DNA of 64,000 nucleotides, from the NCBI RefSeq assembly GCF_003432115.1, contig NZ_QWDC01000001.1, positions 62,001 to 126,000 of the forward strand. Direction: 5' to 3'. Below are positions 28,146 to 37,175 of the stretch, piece by piece (the first letter of the stretch is position 1; the number at the start of each line of letters is the position of its first letter). The translations under genes and the position numbers were made by a program. Origin of the DNA: Mucilaginibacter conchicola. Its GTDB lineage: Bacteria; Bacteroidota; Bacteroidia; Sphingobacteriales; Sphingobacteriaceae. The notes under the pieces are model-generated. The model did no database searches. It saw only the letters and a list, made by a program, of their open reading frames with translations, and was not told the origin of the DNA.

Positions 28146-30470
28146 ATGAGAAGAATTTTAAACCTGATATTGCTGATATCAGTAACTACCTGCGCTCAGG
28201 TTTCGGCGCAAAACAAACCGCTAAAGCTTTGGTATGATACCCCTGCATCGCAATGGGAAGAAACTTTACCCTTGGGTAATGGCCGCTTAGGGATGACACC
28301 CAACAGCCAGATTAACGAAGAGCATATTGTTTTAAACGATATTACCCTTTGGAGCGGTGCCCCGCAGGATGCCAATAATTATGAAGCTAACAAAAGCTTA
28401 CCCGAAATAAGACGCTTATTGGCCGAAGGCAAGAATGAAGAAGCTCAACGCCTGGTAGATAAGAACTTTATATGTACCGGCAAAGGATCAGGCAGCGAGC
28501 CGTTTGGCAAGTACCAGGTACTGGGCGATCTTAAAATGAAATTTCAATATTCCGGTAAGGGTACTCCCTCAAATTATAAACGAGAACTGTCTTTAGATAG
28601 TGCTATTGCCAAATGTACATTCACTATTAATGATGTAAATTATAAGCGCGAATATTTTACCAGCTTTAATAACGATGTGTCTGTTATCAAACTTACAGCA
28701 AGCAAGCCGGGCCAGTTAAGTTTCTCAACAGCGCTATCGCGCGAAGAGCGTTTTACCACCACGGCAAAGCCGGGCGAGCTGATCATGAAGGGCAGCTTGC
28801 GCAGCGGTACTGATGCTGAAGGTATGCAATATAGTGTGCGTGTAAGGGTTGAAACTAAAGGTGGCAAAGTAAATACAGATGGCAATAATGTGGATGTAGA
28901 AAATGCTACAGAAGCAATCATCTACATTTCTGCCGGAACAAATTTCAAGAACCCGGGCTACAAGCAATCTGTAGACAAGTTATTGGCAGCTGCATTAAAA
29001 ACGCCTTATGCTACAGAAAAGAGCAGCCACATCAAAAAGTTCAGGAAACTGTTTAACCGGGTTAATATTGATCTGGGCAACAGCACAGCTAAAGAGGAAA
29101 CAACCGGAACCCGTTTAATAAGCTTTAGAAAGGATCCTGATGCCGATAAAGGTTTACCGGTATTGTTCTACCAGTTTGGTAGGTACCTTACCATCAGCAG
29201 CACAAGAGTTGGGTTGTTGCCACCAAACCTGCAGGGCTTATGGGCTAACCAGGTGAACACGCCATGGAACGGCGATTACCACCTGGATGTAAATGTGCAA
29301 ATGAATCACTGGCCGGTAGAGGTATCAAACCTGTCTGAATTGAACCTGCCGTTGGCGCAGCTGGTAAAAGGCATGGTGCAACCCGGCGAACGCACGGCAA
29401 AGGCTTATTACAACGCTAAGGGTTGGGTGGCGCATGTTATTACCAATATATGGGGCTTTACAGAGCCCGGCGAGAGCGCTTCATGGGGCGTAACTAAAGT
29501 AGGTTCGGGCTGGTTGTGTAATAACTTATGGGAGCATTATGCTTTTAGTAACGACAAGAATTACCTGCGCGAGATCTACCCGATATTGAAAGGCGCAGCG
29601 CAGTTCTACAACGATATGCTTATCCCCGATAAGAAGACAGGTTGGCTGGTTACTTCCCCATCCTCATCGCCAGAGAACTCTTTTTACCTGCCCGATGGCA
29701 GCCATGCAAGTATCTGCGAAGGCCCAACCATCGATAACCAGATCATAAGGGAGTTATTTGGCAATGTGATCACCGCGGCGAAGGTTTTGGGTAAAGATGA
29801 AACATTTAGTAAAGAACTTGATCAGCGCATGAAGAAACTGCCGCCGGCAGGGCAGGTAGCTAAAGACGGCCGCCTGATGGAATGGCTGGAAGATTACAAA
29901 GAAACCGAGCCGCAGCACCGCCATGTATCACACCTATACGGACTTTACCCGGCATCACTTATCACCACCGATGCTACGCCTGCGTTGGCCGAAGCCTGCA
30001 GGAAAACACTTGAGGTAAGGGGAGATGATGGCCCAAGCTGGTCTATCGCCTATAAACAACTTTTCTGGGCGCGCCTGCACGACGGTAACCGTGCATATAA
30101 ACTGTTTAAAGAGATCATGCGTCCAACGCTTAAAACTGATATCAATTACGGCTCTGGTGGTGGTATTTATCCAAACTTGTTTTCGGCAGGGCCGCCGTTC
30201 CAAATCGACGGCAATTTTGGCACCACAGCCGGCATTGCAGAAATGCTGGTGCAAAGCCACGCAGGTTACATTGAACTATTGCCTGCCATGCCCGATGCCT
30301 GGAAGGCTAACGGCAAGGCCAATGGTTTAAGGGCAAGGGGAAACTATACCGTGTATTTTGACTGGGCTAACGGAAAGGTGATCAATTACCGCATTACCTC
30401 TGCCGATGGCCGCGCTGTAAAAGTGAAGATCAACGGCGTAATGAAGACCGTTAAAACCATCAAAGTTTAA
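28146..30470 (+). CDS. Glycoside hydrolase family 95 alpha-L-fucosidase (or alpha-L-galactosidase)
   Basis: The 774-residue protein has a signal peptide (cleavage near QVSAQN) and is GH95 throughout: WYDTPASQWEETLPLGNGRL at the N terminus, VLNDITLWSGAPQDANNY, PPNLQGLWANQVNTPWNGDY in the (alpha/alpha)6 core, the SPSSSPENSF loop, and FQIDGNFGTTAGIAEML near the end. GH95 enzymes are inverting and mostly cleave terminal alpha-1,2-linked L-fucose; some act on alpha-L-galactose. A 105-bp gap precedes it, containing TATCGTTTG, which is one base longer than a -7 box, so an internal promoter is possible. Confidence 0.92.
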   Translation: MRRILNLILLISVTTCAQVSAQNKPLKLWYDTPASQWEETLPLGNGRLGMTPNSQINEEHIVLNDITLWSGAPQDANNYEANKSLPEIRRLLAEGKNEEAQRLVDKNFICTGKGSGSEPFGKYQVLGDLKMKFQYSGKGTPSNYKRELSLDSAIAKCTFTINDVNYKREYFTSFNNDVSVIKLTASKPGQLSFSTALSREERFTTTAKPGELIMKGSLRSGTDAEGMQYSVRVRVETKGGKVNTDGNNVDVENATEAIIYISAGTNFKNPGYKQSVDKLLAAALKTPYATEKSSHIKKFRKLFNRVNIDLGNSTAKEETTGTRLISFRKDPDADKGLPVLFYQFGRYLTISSTRVGLLPPNLQGLWANQVNTPWNGDYHLDVNVQMNHWPVEVSNLSELNLPLAQLVKGMVQPGERTAKAYYNAKGWVAHVITNIWGFTEPGESASWGVTKVGSGWLCNNLWEHYAFSNDKNYLREIYPILKGAAQFYNDMLIPDKKTGWLVTSPSSSPENSFYLPDGSHASICEGPTIDNQIIRELFGNVITAAKVLGKDETFSKELDQRMKKLPPAGQVAKDGRLMEWLEDYKETEPQHRHVSHLYGLYPASLITTDATPALAEACRKTLEVRGDDGPSWSIAYKQLFWARLHDGNRAYKLFKEIMRPTLKTDINYGSGGGIYPNLFSAGPPFQIDGNFGTTAGIAEMLVQSHAGYIELLPAMPDAWKANGKANGLRARGNYTVYFDWANGKVINYRITSADGRAVKVKINGVMKTVKTIKV

Positions 30471-30489
30471 TCCGGATAATAGCTATAAC

Positions 30490-32508
30490 ATGCTGAAAAA
30501 TATCGCCAGGCTAAGCACCGCCTTATGCCTTTTATTTGCCTCTATTATCGCCAATGCGCAAAAGAAAGTAAGCATCCCTTTCGGTAAGGATGGACGTATA
30601 AGTTACGATCTGTCGCGGGGTACTTTCGATACTTATCAAGCTAATGAAGCCGTATTTAAAACTATATATGCTGATGCTAAAGTAAATGATATAGAATTAG
30701 ATACACGTAAATACTTAAAGCGTTCATACACAAAGGAACGTATTAAAGACGGCTTCGGTAACGGGTACAAACATACCATAACACTAACCGCCGATGGGCT
30801 TCAGCAGATGAAGCAAGTGTTTTATACTTATGATGATCGTGGGTACTTTTTTACGGAGATATCTTTTACAGGGGCTGTATTAAAAAGCAACAACATGCAT
30901 CCTATAAACGGTGGCTTTGTACCCGTATCAGGCGGCGATTTGCAAACCGTTTTTGTGCCTTTTGATAATGATACTTTTATCAGTTATCAGTCTAAAGCTT
31001 TTGGTAAGGATAACGGCGTAAGTGCCGAAGTTGGTACCGTATACTCAGAGAAAGCAAGGGGCGGGCTTGTTGCCGGATCAATAGAGCATGGCGTTTGGAA
31101 AACGGGCGTATCTTTAAACGCTGGCGAACCTGTTAATAAAATAGATGTTTGGGCAGGTTATACCGCTGAGGCAGTAACCCGTGATAAAATTGCTCACGGT
31201 ATAATAGAAGGCAATACCATCCGTTCGCCACGGATAATGATGGGGTACTTTGCCGATTGGCGCAAAGGCATGGAAGAATACGGAAAAGCTAACCGTATTG
31301 CCGACCCGCCTGCTGTTGCTAAATGGACAAAGCCCACGCCCGTAGGATGGAACAGTTGGGGTGTGATACAAGAGCACATCAGCCTGGATAAGGCCAAAAA
31401 GGTGGTCGACTTTTTTGCCGATAGCATCCCCGCGTTTCGTACCGGTAAAACCGCTTACATCGATCTGGATTCGTACTGGGATAAGTTGGTGCATAACGGC
31501 GATTATGCTGAACTAAAAGAGTTTGTAACCTATTGCCGCGCAAAAGGATTGGAGCCGGGTGTTTACTGGGCACCGTTCACCGATTGGGGCCATGGCGGCG
31601 GGCCAAACCGAAAGGTAGACGGTAGTGATTACACTTTCGGCGATATATGGACAAAGGTTGGCGGCGGTTATCATGACTTGGATGGCGCAAGGGCTATTGA
31701 CCCAACGCATCCCGGTACAAAGCAACGCATCGCCTACATTATTGGTAAACTTAAAGCCTGTGGTTTCTCCATGATCAAGATAGACTTCCTTGGGCATGCC
31801 GCTATTGAAGCTAACGGCTTTTATGACAAATCGGTTAAAACGGGGATGGAAGCGTACCGTAAGGGGATGGAGTATTTGATCAGTCAAACAGGTAAAGATA
31901 TGCTCATCTATGCTGCTATTTCGCCAAGCCTGGCTACAGGCAGGTATACCCACATGAGGCGCATAGCTTGTGATGCCTTTAAATCTATTGATAATACGCA
32001 ATATACCCTAAATAGTGTAACCTACGGCTGGTGGCAAACCTACCTGTATGATTATCTCGACGCCGACCACGTGGTTTTTAATGACGAGACTGAAGGCGCC
32101 AACCGCGCACGTTTATTATCTGCTCTGATAACAGGTACCTGGCTGTCTGGTGACGATCTATCAACCCACGGCCAATGGAGTGAGCGTATCAAAAAATACT
32201 ACGAAAAGCCAGAATTGCTGGAAGTGGTTAAACCAGGTAAAGCATTCCGCCCGGTTGACGGCAATACAGGGAAAGGCGCATCTGCCATATTCTCTAAACG
32301 GGAAGGTAATGTGTTTTACGTGGCTGCCTTTAATTACGGTAAACAGCCGACAAGTTATTCGCTCACAGCAGATCGTTTAGGCATCAACTTTAAAACATTG
32401 TTGAACGGGAAAGAATTGCTGCAAAATAACCCGATAATTAATAATGGTGCTCTTCAATTTAAACTTGGTGGGGCAGATGCTGCTCTTTATAAATTTACTG
32501 TGAAATAA
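30490..32508 (+). CDS. Clan GH-D glycosidase, alpha-galactosidase-like (GH27/GH36 type)
   Basis: The protein has 672 residues, a signal peptide cleaved near IANAQ, a beta-sandwich N-terminal part, and a TIM barrel from ~275. The barrel shows PVGWNSWG, IDLDSYWDKL, GLEPGVYWAPF and the nucleophile motif MIKIDFLGH near residue 430. ITGTWLSGDDLSTHG may hold the acid/base. These fit alpha-galactosidases and alpha-N-acetylgalactosaminidases of clan GH-D; I cannot say which family number applies. It begins 19 bp after the GH95 gene and is the last gene of the operon. With GH95 it suggests removal of terminal fucose and galactose. Confidence 0.82.
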   Translation: MLKNIARLSTALCLLFASIIANAQKKVSIPFGKDGRISYDLSRGTFDTYQANEAVFKTIYADAKVNDIELDTRKYLKRSYTKERIKDGFGNGYKHTITLTADGLQQMKQVFYTYDDRGYFFTEISFTGAVLKSNNMHPINGGFVPVSGGDLQTVFVPFDNDTFISYQSKAFGKDNGVSAEVGTVYSEKARGGLVAGSIEHGVWKTGVSLNAGEPVNKIDVWAGYTAEAVTRDKIAHGIIEGNTIRSPRIMMGYFADWRKGMEEYGKANRIADPPAVAKWTKPTPVGWNSWGVIQEHISLDKAKKVVDFFADSIPAFRTGKTAYIDLDSYWDKLVHNGDYAELKEFVTYCRAKGLEPGVYWAPFTDWGHGGGPNRKVDGSDYTFGDIWTKVGGGYHDLDGARAIDPTHPGTKQRIAYIIGKLKACGFSMIKIDFLGHAAIEANGFYDKSVKTGMEAYRKGMEYLISQTGKDMLIYAAISPSLATGRYTHMRRIACDAFKSIDNTQYTLNSVTYGWWQTYLYDYLDADHVVFNDETEGANRARLLSALITGTWLSGDDLSTHGQWSERIKKYYEKPELLEVVKPGKAFRPVDGNTGKGASAIFSKREGNVFYVAAFNYGKQPTSYSLTADRLGINFKTLLNGKELLQNNPIINNGALQFKLGGADAALYKFTVK

Positions 32509-32535
32509 AGCCTTATTTAGTATTGCTGGTATTGG

Positions 32536-34083
32536 CTATGCTTTCATAAATTCCTTTATCAGCAAGCTATGATAAACAGGGGGCATAGCAGTATTGGCTT
32601 TGTCTTTTTCGTACGCTTTAAGAAATGGCTCAAGATATTTTATCTCATAGGCTGATTTGCGCGTCTTAGCTTTAAGCTTTTTAGAAATGGAGCGGATCAT
32701 GTTGTCCGCTTTTTTATCGTCTCCATTGGTTTTGTAATGATATACAAAAGCTAACAAAATGGCATACGGGCTATCAAACAGCAGGTAATCAGGAATCACG
32801 CCCGAACCGTCTACACCATTCTCCATCAGGTAGAGTAAGTTTTCAGGGCCGCGATTAAAGAAAGCATTGGGAAATTCCTTCTCCAGGAAATCGAAGTATG
32901 TATTTTCCGCTATCGCGATGTCTTCTATCAGGTTATTTATCTGTGCTTCTAAAGTTTTTAGAGGCTTGGTAATATCAAATTTCCAGCCACCATAAGGGTG
33001 AATAAACTTCTTATTCTCTTGCCGTTTTTCAGGTAATGATGCGATGGCCATTTGGTAGAAGTGGATATGTGGTAATTCCAGGTCGGAATTGCGCTGTTGC
33101 CATTGTAATAATTGGTTGTGCTGCAAGCCCAGGTGGCACATCAGAAATTTATCAGCCTCTTCAAATACCAGCCATACAAACTTTCTGCCTGTGGGTGCAT
33201 CTTTAAACCATCGCCACGAATTTTGTTCATCAGTGGTTATTCCAGTCCAGCCTGCGGCCAATAAAGCATCCTGTAGCTTAATATCAATTAACTGTTCTAT
33301 TACATCACCACTTAAGGCTTTGGCCTTTGCTGCTTTATCATAAGCAGCCTTGAGGGTAATGATTGATTTTTTCAGATCGAGAAAGAAGCGTGCGGTATAT
33401 TCTTTTTCCAAGCCGCCGGCTATTTGTATTTCGTCTGATAGGATAGGCAGTATCAGATCTTCATCAGCATTGCGCAGGCGTTTTATCTGGTTGTGTTGGG
33501 CAATGGTGCGGATGTTAAGCAGATGTTTATCTATTATCAGTTTCTCAAAAGTTTGCGGGAGCTTTTCCTGTTCGCCAAGGCTGCCATCAAGATAACTGTT
33601 TACCAGGAGGCCATACCAATTGGTGAGTAATGCCTGTTCGCCTTGTTTTTCGGCTTCGTGCAGAATGTTGCTTAACAATTCGCTTAAATTAAATTCTGCT
33701 AAAGGCGCACAATCATTACCTGTTAATACACCATTTTTACAAAGTGTTTCCCAGGCAATGTTGCCTGCATCAATATAAAAATAAGTCTCATTATCCCTGG
33801 TTTGTACGTAAGCCAACTCGCCTGTAGTTTCCTCTTTTGCCCAACCGGGTATTTGGGTTATCTGTTTGGCAAGGTTTGGATAATTGTGGGCCGGTATACG
33901 GTAAACGAATTTGTATTTCAATAATATATCAATTACCCTAAAGTGAGTGTAACCGGTATCATAAAGCGCCTGTATGCGATAAATGCCGGCAAGGTATTGG
34001 CGTTTTATTGTATCGGTAAGTTTTGCTTTATCTATAAGATGTACGGTATCCTCAATAAGGTTCTCAATGGCATGTTGCGACAT
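32536..34083 (-). CDS. Unrecognised 515-residue protein
   Basis: I do not recognise the family. The product is soluble and mostly helical, without signal peptide or membrane helices. Its N terminus (residues 1-75) is helix-rich with YRIQALYDTGYTHFRVIDIL. The middle has a long charged stretch around residues 190-275. The segment SWRWFKDAPTGRKFVWLVFE looks like a beta-hairpin. The C-terminal region is lysine-rich. It follows the PIF1-like helicase on the same strand after 89 bp and may be co-transcribed with it. It converges on the last gene of the glycan locus with only 27 bp between stops. Confidence 0.6.
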   Translation of the reverse strand: MSQHAIENLIEDTVHLIDKAKLTDTIKRQYLAGIYRIQALYDTGYTHFRVIDILLKYKFVYRIPAHNYPNLAKQITQIPGWAKEETTGELAYVQTRDNETYFYIDAGNIAWETLCKNGVLTGNDCAPLAEFNLSELLSNILHEAEKQGEQALLTNWYGLLVNSYLDGSLGEQEKLPQTFEKLIIDKHLLNIRTIAQHNQIKRLRNADEDLILPILSDEIQIAGGLEKEYTARFFLDLKKSIITLKAAYDKAAKAKALSGDVIEQLIDIKLQDALLAAGWTGITTDEQNSWRWFKDAPTGRKFVWLVFEEADKFLMCHLGLQHNQLLQWQQRNSDLELPHIHFYQMAIASLPEKRQENKKFIHPYGGWKFDITKPLKTLEAQINNLIEDIAIAENTYFDFLEKEFPNAFFNRGPENLLYLMENGVDGSGVIPDYLLFDSPYAILLAFVYHYKTNGDDKKADNMIRSISKKLKAKTRKSAYEIKYLEPFLKAYEKDKANTAMPPVYHSLLIKEFMKA

Positions 34084-34172
34084 AAGTTTAGATATGGTAA
34101 AACCAATAAGTACTTATTTAACAAGATGTAAGCTATTGAAATTGTTTGCAGAAAATGTGAAGCTACTTATGT

Positions 34173-36155
34173 TCAAAACAGGCTGGCCTGATCGTCACCG
34201 CCGCTTAGTTCCTGCTGGTATGCCCTGATAAGTGTGATTAGTTTGGCGCCATAACGCGTTACCTTCTCCGGGCCAACACCCTTTACGCCACTTAGTGTTT
34301 TTAATGTTGCAGGCAACCTGGCGGCAATGGCGGCTAAGGTTTGTTCAGAAAATAACATGCTCGCCAACACACCTTCTGTTTGTGCGGTTGTTTCGCGCCA
34401 TTCAATTAAACGCTCATAAAGCGCTTCGTTTGGCTTAGCATTTAATGCTTTAAGTAGCGATTGCTCTGGCGTTTGTTTTTGTAACGATATGCGCAGATAG
34501 TCATCCGTTGTGAAGGTTTGGTCGCTAAATGCCTTTAATAGCCATAGCCGGTTAACAAGCCAATGCATGAGTTTATCTGCCTGCGCGGCAAGTTCTTTAG
34601 AGGTGCCTACATATCCGCTTAATGACACATAGAGACCCGCCAGCATTGTTTCTAATTTATCACTAAAAAAGATGGCAGCTTTTTGGATCCGTTCATCCGT
34701 ATACTGGGATAATTTCATCTTATCAGCAACATTGAATATCTCGTCTCCGCCGCCGGGCAGCAAAGCTTTAAACTTGGATAATGTTTCTTTTAAGCCCGAA
34801 AAGTTAAACAATTCTGATAAAAGGAATAGCCTGTAGGCTTCTTTGTGTTTCTCTAAAGTATCGAAATTAGGCTCCCTGTTTTTTGCTTCAAGATTAAAGC
34901 GGTTTACAACAGGGTCGGCAATTACATTACGTGCAGATACCGGGTTACTTAAAACAAGCCCCTCTAAAGATCGGCACCTGCTAAGCGCAACGTAAGCTTG
35001 CCCGTGGGTAAATGCTTCGCTAACATCAATAACCGCTTTATCAAAAGTTAGGCCCTGGCTTTTGTGGATAGTGATGGCCCACGCCGGTTTTAAAGGGATC
35101 TGCGCAAAACTTCCGGCATTGTTCTCATTTATGCCATCGTCTCCGCCAAGTTCGTATTTCACATTTGTCCACTCCAAGGCTTCAACCCGTATTTCCAGCC
35201 CATCTGGTGTGGCGACCAATACGGCTGCCGGCTCAAGATCGATAACGCGGCCTATCTTTCCGTTATAATAACGTTTTTCAGGCGAGTTATCATTCTTTAC
35301 AAACATAACCTGCGCACCAACTTTAAGTGATAGTGTTGTTTCAGTAGGGTAGGCATCTGCCGGAAACTCGCCACGGATGGTGGCTTTATACACGGTTTCG
35401 GCCCCGGGCAATGCTTCAAGATGCCCCGCATTAATTGATTGTGCAATACGGTTGTGCGTAGTTAGTGTAATGTAACCTTCGCCAACATCCGCCATAAAGC
35501 CGCGGATAAACCTGGTATTTAAACGAGTTAGATCTTGCTCGGTGAGCTGCTGATCGCGCATGGCATTAAGGATGCCCACAAAGGTTGGGTCGCTTTGGCG
35601 GTAAACCTTATCCAACTCAACACGCACGTAATCTGTTTGTTGTAAAACCAGGCTGCTAAAAAAATATGGCGTTGAGTAATAAGGCCGTAACAGGCTCCAT
35701 TCTTCTTCGCGAATGATGGGGCTTAGCTGGGCCAGATCGCCGATGAGCAGTAGCTGCACACCACCAAAGGCATGTTTGTTACCCCGTATATTTCGCAGTA
35801 TAAGATCAACCTGATCAAGCACATCTGGCCGTACCATACTTATCTCGTCTATGATCAAAAGTTCAAGCGACCGCAGCAATTCGCGCTTTTCGGCATTGTA
35901 CTTTGTTTCGGGGCGATCAGTTTGTTCGGGCAACAGGGGGCCAAATGGTAATTGGAACAACGAGTGAATGGTCATGCCACCTGCGTTTATAGCCGCTACC
36001 CCTGTAGGTGCTACGATCACCATTTTTTTGGTTGATGATTGTCGTATCTTCCTTAAAAATGTAGTTTTTCCGGTACCTGCTTTTCCTGTAAGAAAAACAA
36101 GTGTGTTGGTATAGTCTACGTATGCTTGTGCGAGGCTAATTGACGGGTTATCCAT
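34173..36155 (-). CDS. PIF1-like SF1B helicase with C-terminal HRDC-like domain
   Basis: The 660-residue protein opens with Walker A FLTGKAGTGKTTFLRKI and APTGVAAINAGGMTIHSLFQ, typical of PIF1. Further motifs are LLIIDEISMVRPDVLDQVD, LLLIGDLAQLSPI, and WAITIHKSQGLTFDKAVID with AYVALSRCRSLEGLVLS at the end of the helicase. The C-terminal ~170 residues contain an HRDC-like region finishing in LSGVKGVGPEKVTRYG. PIF1 enzymes unwind 5'-3' and resolve G-quadruplexes and R-loops; the HRDC part would add DNA binding. A tiny conserved-looking ORF precedes it by 11 bp. Confidence 0.88.
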   Translation of the reverse strand: MDNPSISLAQAYVDYTNTLVFLTGKAGTGKTTFLRKIRQSSTKKMVIVAPTGVAAINAGGMTIHSLFQLPFGPLLPEQTDRPETKYNAEKRELLRSLELLIIDEISMVRPDVLDQVDLILRNIRGNKHAFGGVQLLLIGDLAQLSPIIREEEWSLLRPYYSTPYFFSSLVLQQTDYVRVELDKVYRQSDPTFVGILNAMRDQQLTEQDLTRLNTRFIRGFMADVGEGYITLTTHNRIAQSINAGHLEALPGAETVYKATIRGEFPADAYPTETTLSLKVGAQVMFVKNDNSPEKRYYNGKIGRVIDLEPAAVLVATPDGLEIRVEALEWTNVKYELGGDDGINENNAGSFAQIPLKPAWAITIHKSQGLTFDKAVIDVSEAFTHGQAYVALSRCRSLEGLVLSNPVSARNVIADPVVNRFNLEAKNREPNFDTLEKHKEAYRLFLLSELFNFSGLKETLSKFKALLPGGGDEIFNVADKMKLSQYTDERIQKAAIFFSDKLETMLAGLYVSLSGYVGTSKELAAQADKLMHWLVNRLWLLKAFSDQTFTTDDYLRISLQKQTPEQSLLKALNAKPNEALYERLIEWRETTAQTEGVLASMLFSEQTLAAIAARLPATLKTLSGVKGVGPEKVTRYGAKLITLIRAYQQELSGGDDQASLF

Positions 36156-36166
36156 GTTTTGCTACC

Positions 36167-36373
36167 TTACAGGCCTGCTGCCGCCACTACAGCATTAACA
36201 AGGCCCGGTACCATGATCATTTGATTGGTAGAGTGATTTTTCCACTCATCATCCTTTTTTACCAATGTATAAACTGCACCATACATCGTGATCCTTATCT
36301 CATCCGGTTCTTTTGAGGTAATAAAAAAATAAAATGTTCTGTCCTCGTAATGTGCTTCGTATTTGGTAGACAT
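36167..36373 (-). CDS. Small uncharacterised protein upstream of the PIF1-like helicase
   Basis: ATG 36373 gives 68 residues starting MSTKYEAHYEDRTFYFFITS. A longer frame to 36424 adds 17 residues without support. The sequence alternates charged and hydrophobic residues like a small beta-sheet protein and ends in PGLVNAVVAAAGL. The family is not recognised. Its stop lies 11 bp before the helicase start, so the two are likely co-transcribed. It is divergent from the lipoprotein gene at 36493. Confidence 0.6.
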   Translation of the reverse strand: MSTKYEAHYEDRTFYFFITSKEPDEIRITMYGAVYTLVKKDDEWKNHSTNQMIMVPGLVNAVVAAAGL

Positions 36374-36415
36374 TCCGCAAAAATAAACGATGGCAGTGCT
36401 CCGGCCAATTATAGT

Positions 36416-36447
36416 TTTGAACACGTTGATATATTTCGATAGTTTTG
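36416..36447 (+). promoter_or_regulatory. Bacteroidota-type promoter of the lipoprotein gene
   Basis: TTTG at 36416-36419 and TAGTTTTG at 36440-36447 match the -33/-7 consensus (TTTG, TAnnTTTG) with 20 bp between them. The ATG is 45 bp downstream. Confidence 0.6.
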
Positions 36448-36492
36448 TAGCGTTACGGCAAATACAATCGTAACTACACTAAACCTTTCCTT

Positions 36493-36981
36493 ATGAAAAA
36501 AACACTATTAATCCTTTTTGTGCTTTTTGTTGTTGGCGTTGGCTGTAAGAAGATGAATAATGGCGGCGAGCTTTGTGCATGTTCGCCAATGCGGGGGCCG
36601 GAGTTGTATTTATCAGTAAAAAACGCTACCGGTACAGATCTGCTAAACGAATCGAATGCCGGTGCGTATACAAAAGACCAGGTGCAACTGTATCAGAAGA
36701 ATACAGCAGGACAAACTACTGCACTTCTGTTTGCTGTAAGACCACCTTTTACTTATGGTGATAAAAAGTTTGAATCCTATTCGATATATATTCCCGTTAG
36801 CTTTGCTGGGCAAGCAAACAACACCGTGTACCTAAAGTTAAAAGAAAAGGAATATACGCTTAAGGTGCAGTTAACTCAAAATAATGCTGAAGTAACAGCA
36901 CTTATGATTGATGAGAAGCCGGTGGTTAAGGATAATACTGATCTTACCAATTATCTGCAAATGTTTTATTTAACAGAATAA
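36493..36981 (+). CDS. Uncharacterised lipoprotein
   Basis: This 162-residue protein has a lipoprotein signal with VVGVGC and Lys-Lys-Met after the Cys at residue 18. The mature part begins with a short Cys-containing stretch (ELCACSPMRGPE) and then resembles a beta-sandwich (LYLSVKNATGTDLL, YSIYIPVSFAG, VYLKLKEKEYTLKVQLTQN). The family is not recognised. It has its own promoter and a strong terminator, so it is monocistronic. Confidence 0.75.
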   Translation: MKKTLLILFVLFVVGVGCKKMNNGGELCACSPMRGPELYLSVKNATGTDLLNESNAGAYTKDQVQLYQKNTAGQTTALLFAVRPPFTYGDKKFESYSIYIPVSFAGQANNTVYLKLKEKEYTLKVQLTQNNAEVTALMIDEKPVVKDNTDLTNYLQMFYLTE

Positions 36982-37006
36982 AGAAGAGCTTGAACTATAT
37001 TTAATA

Positions 37007-37040
37007 AAAAGCCCTTAGCAAATGGTTGCTAAGGGCTTTT
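37007..37040 (+). terminator. Terminator after the lipoprotein gene
   Basis: A 15-bp stem (37007-37021 with 37026-37040) with a 4-nt loop has A-run and T-run flanks. Confidence 0.88.
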
Positions 37041-37048
37041 TATATGCG

Positions 37049-37120
37049 TGACCGATAGGTACAGATATCGAACTCTTTTATTGATGATTGCAAAATCATC
37101 TTGGCTCTAAAGCATCGTTC
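37049..37120 (-). pseudogene. Degenerate tRNA-like sequence
   Basis: Read on the minus strand this 72-nt stretch has six of seven acceptor pairs (5' GAACGAT with 3' ATCGGTC), a T-loop-like GTTCGAT, TAGAGC at the expected 3' side of the D arm, and an anticodon-like hairpin GATGA/TCATC whose 8-nt loop contains TGC and GCA. The D arm is shortened and the T stem is poor. It shares GAGTTCGA, TAGAGC and a terminal GGTCA with the intact tRNA-Lys 900 bp away on the same strand. A decayed tRNA or an attachment-site remnant are both possible. Confidence 0.4.
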
Positions 37121-37175
37121 TTAACTATCATTGACTAATAAAACCTATATCTTTATTTCGATTAAATTTCATCAA

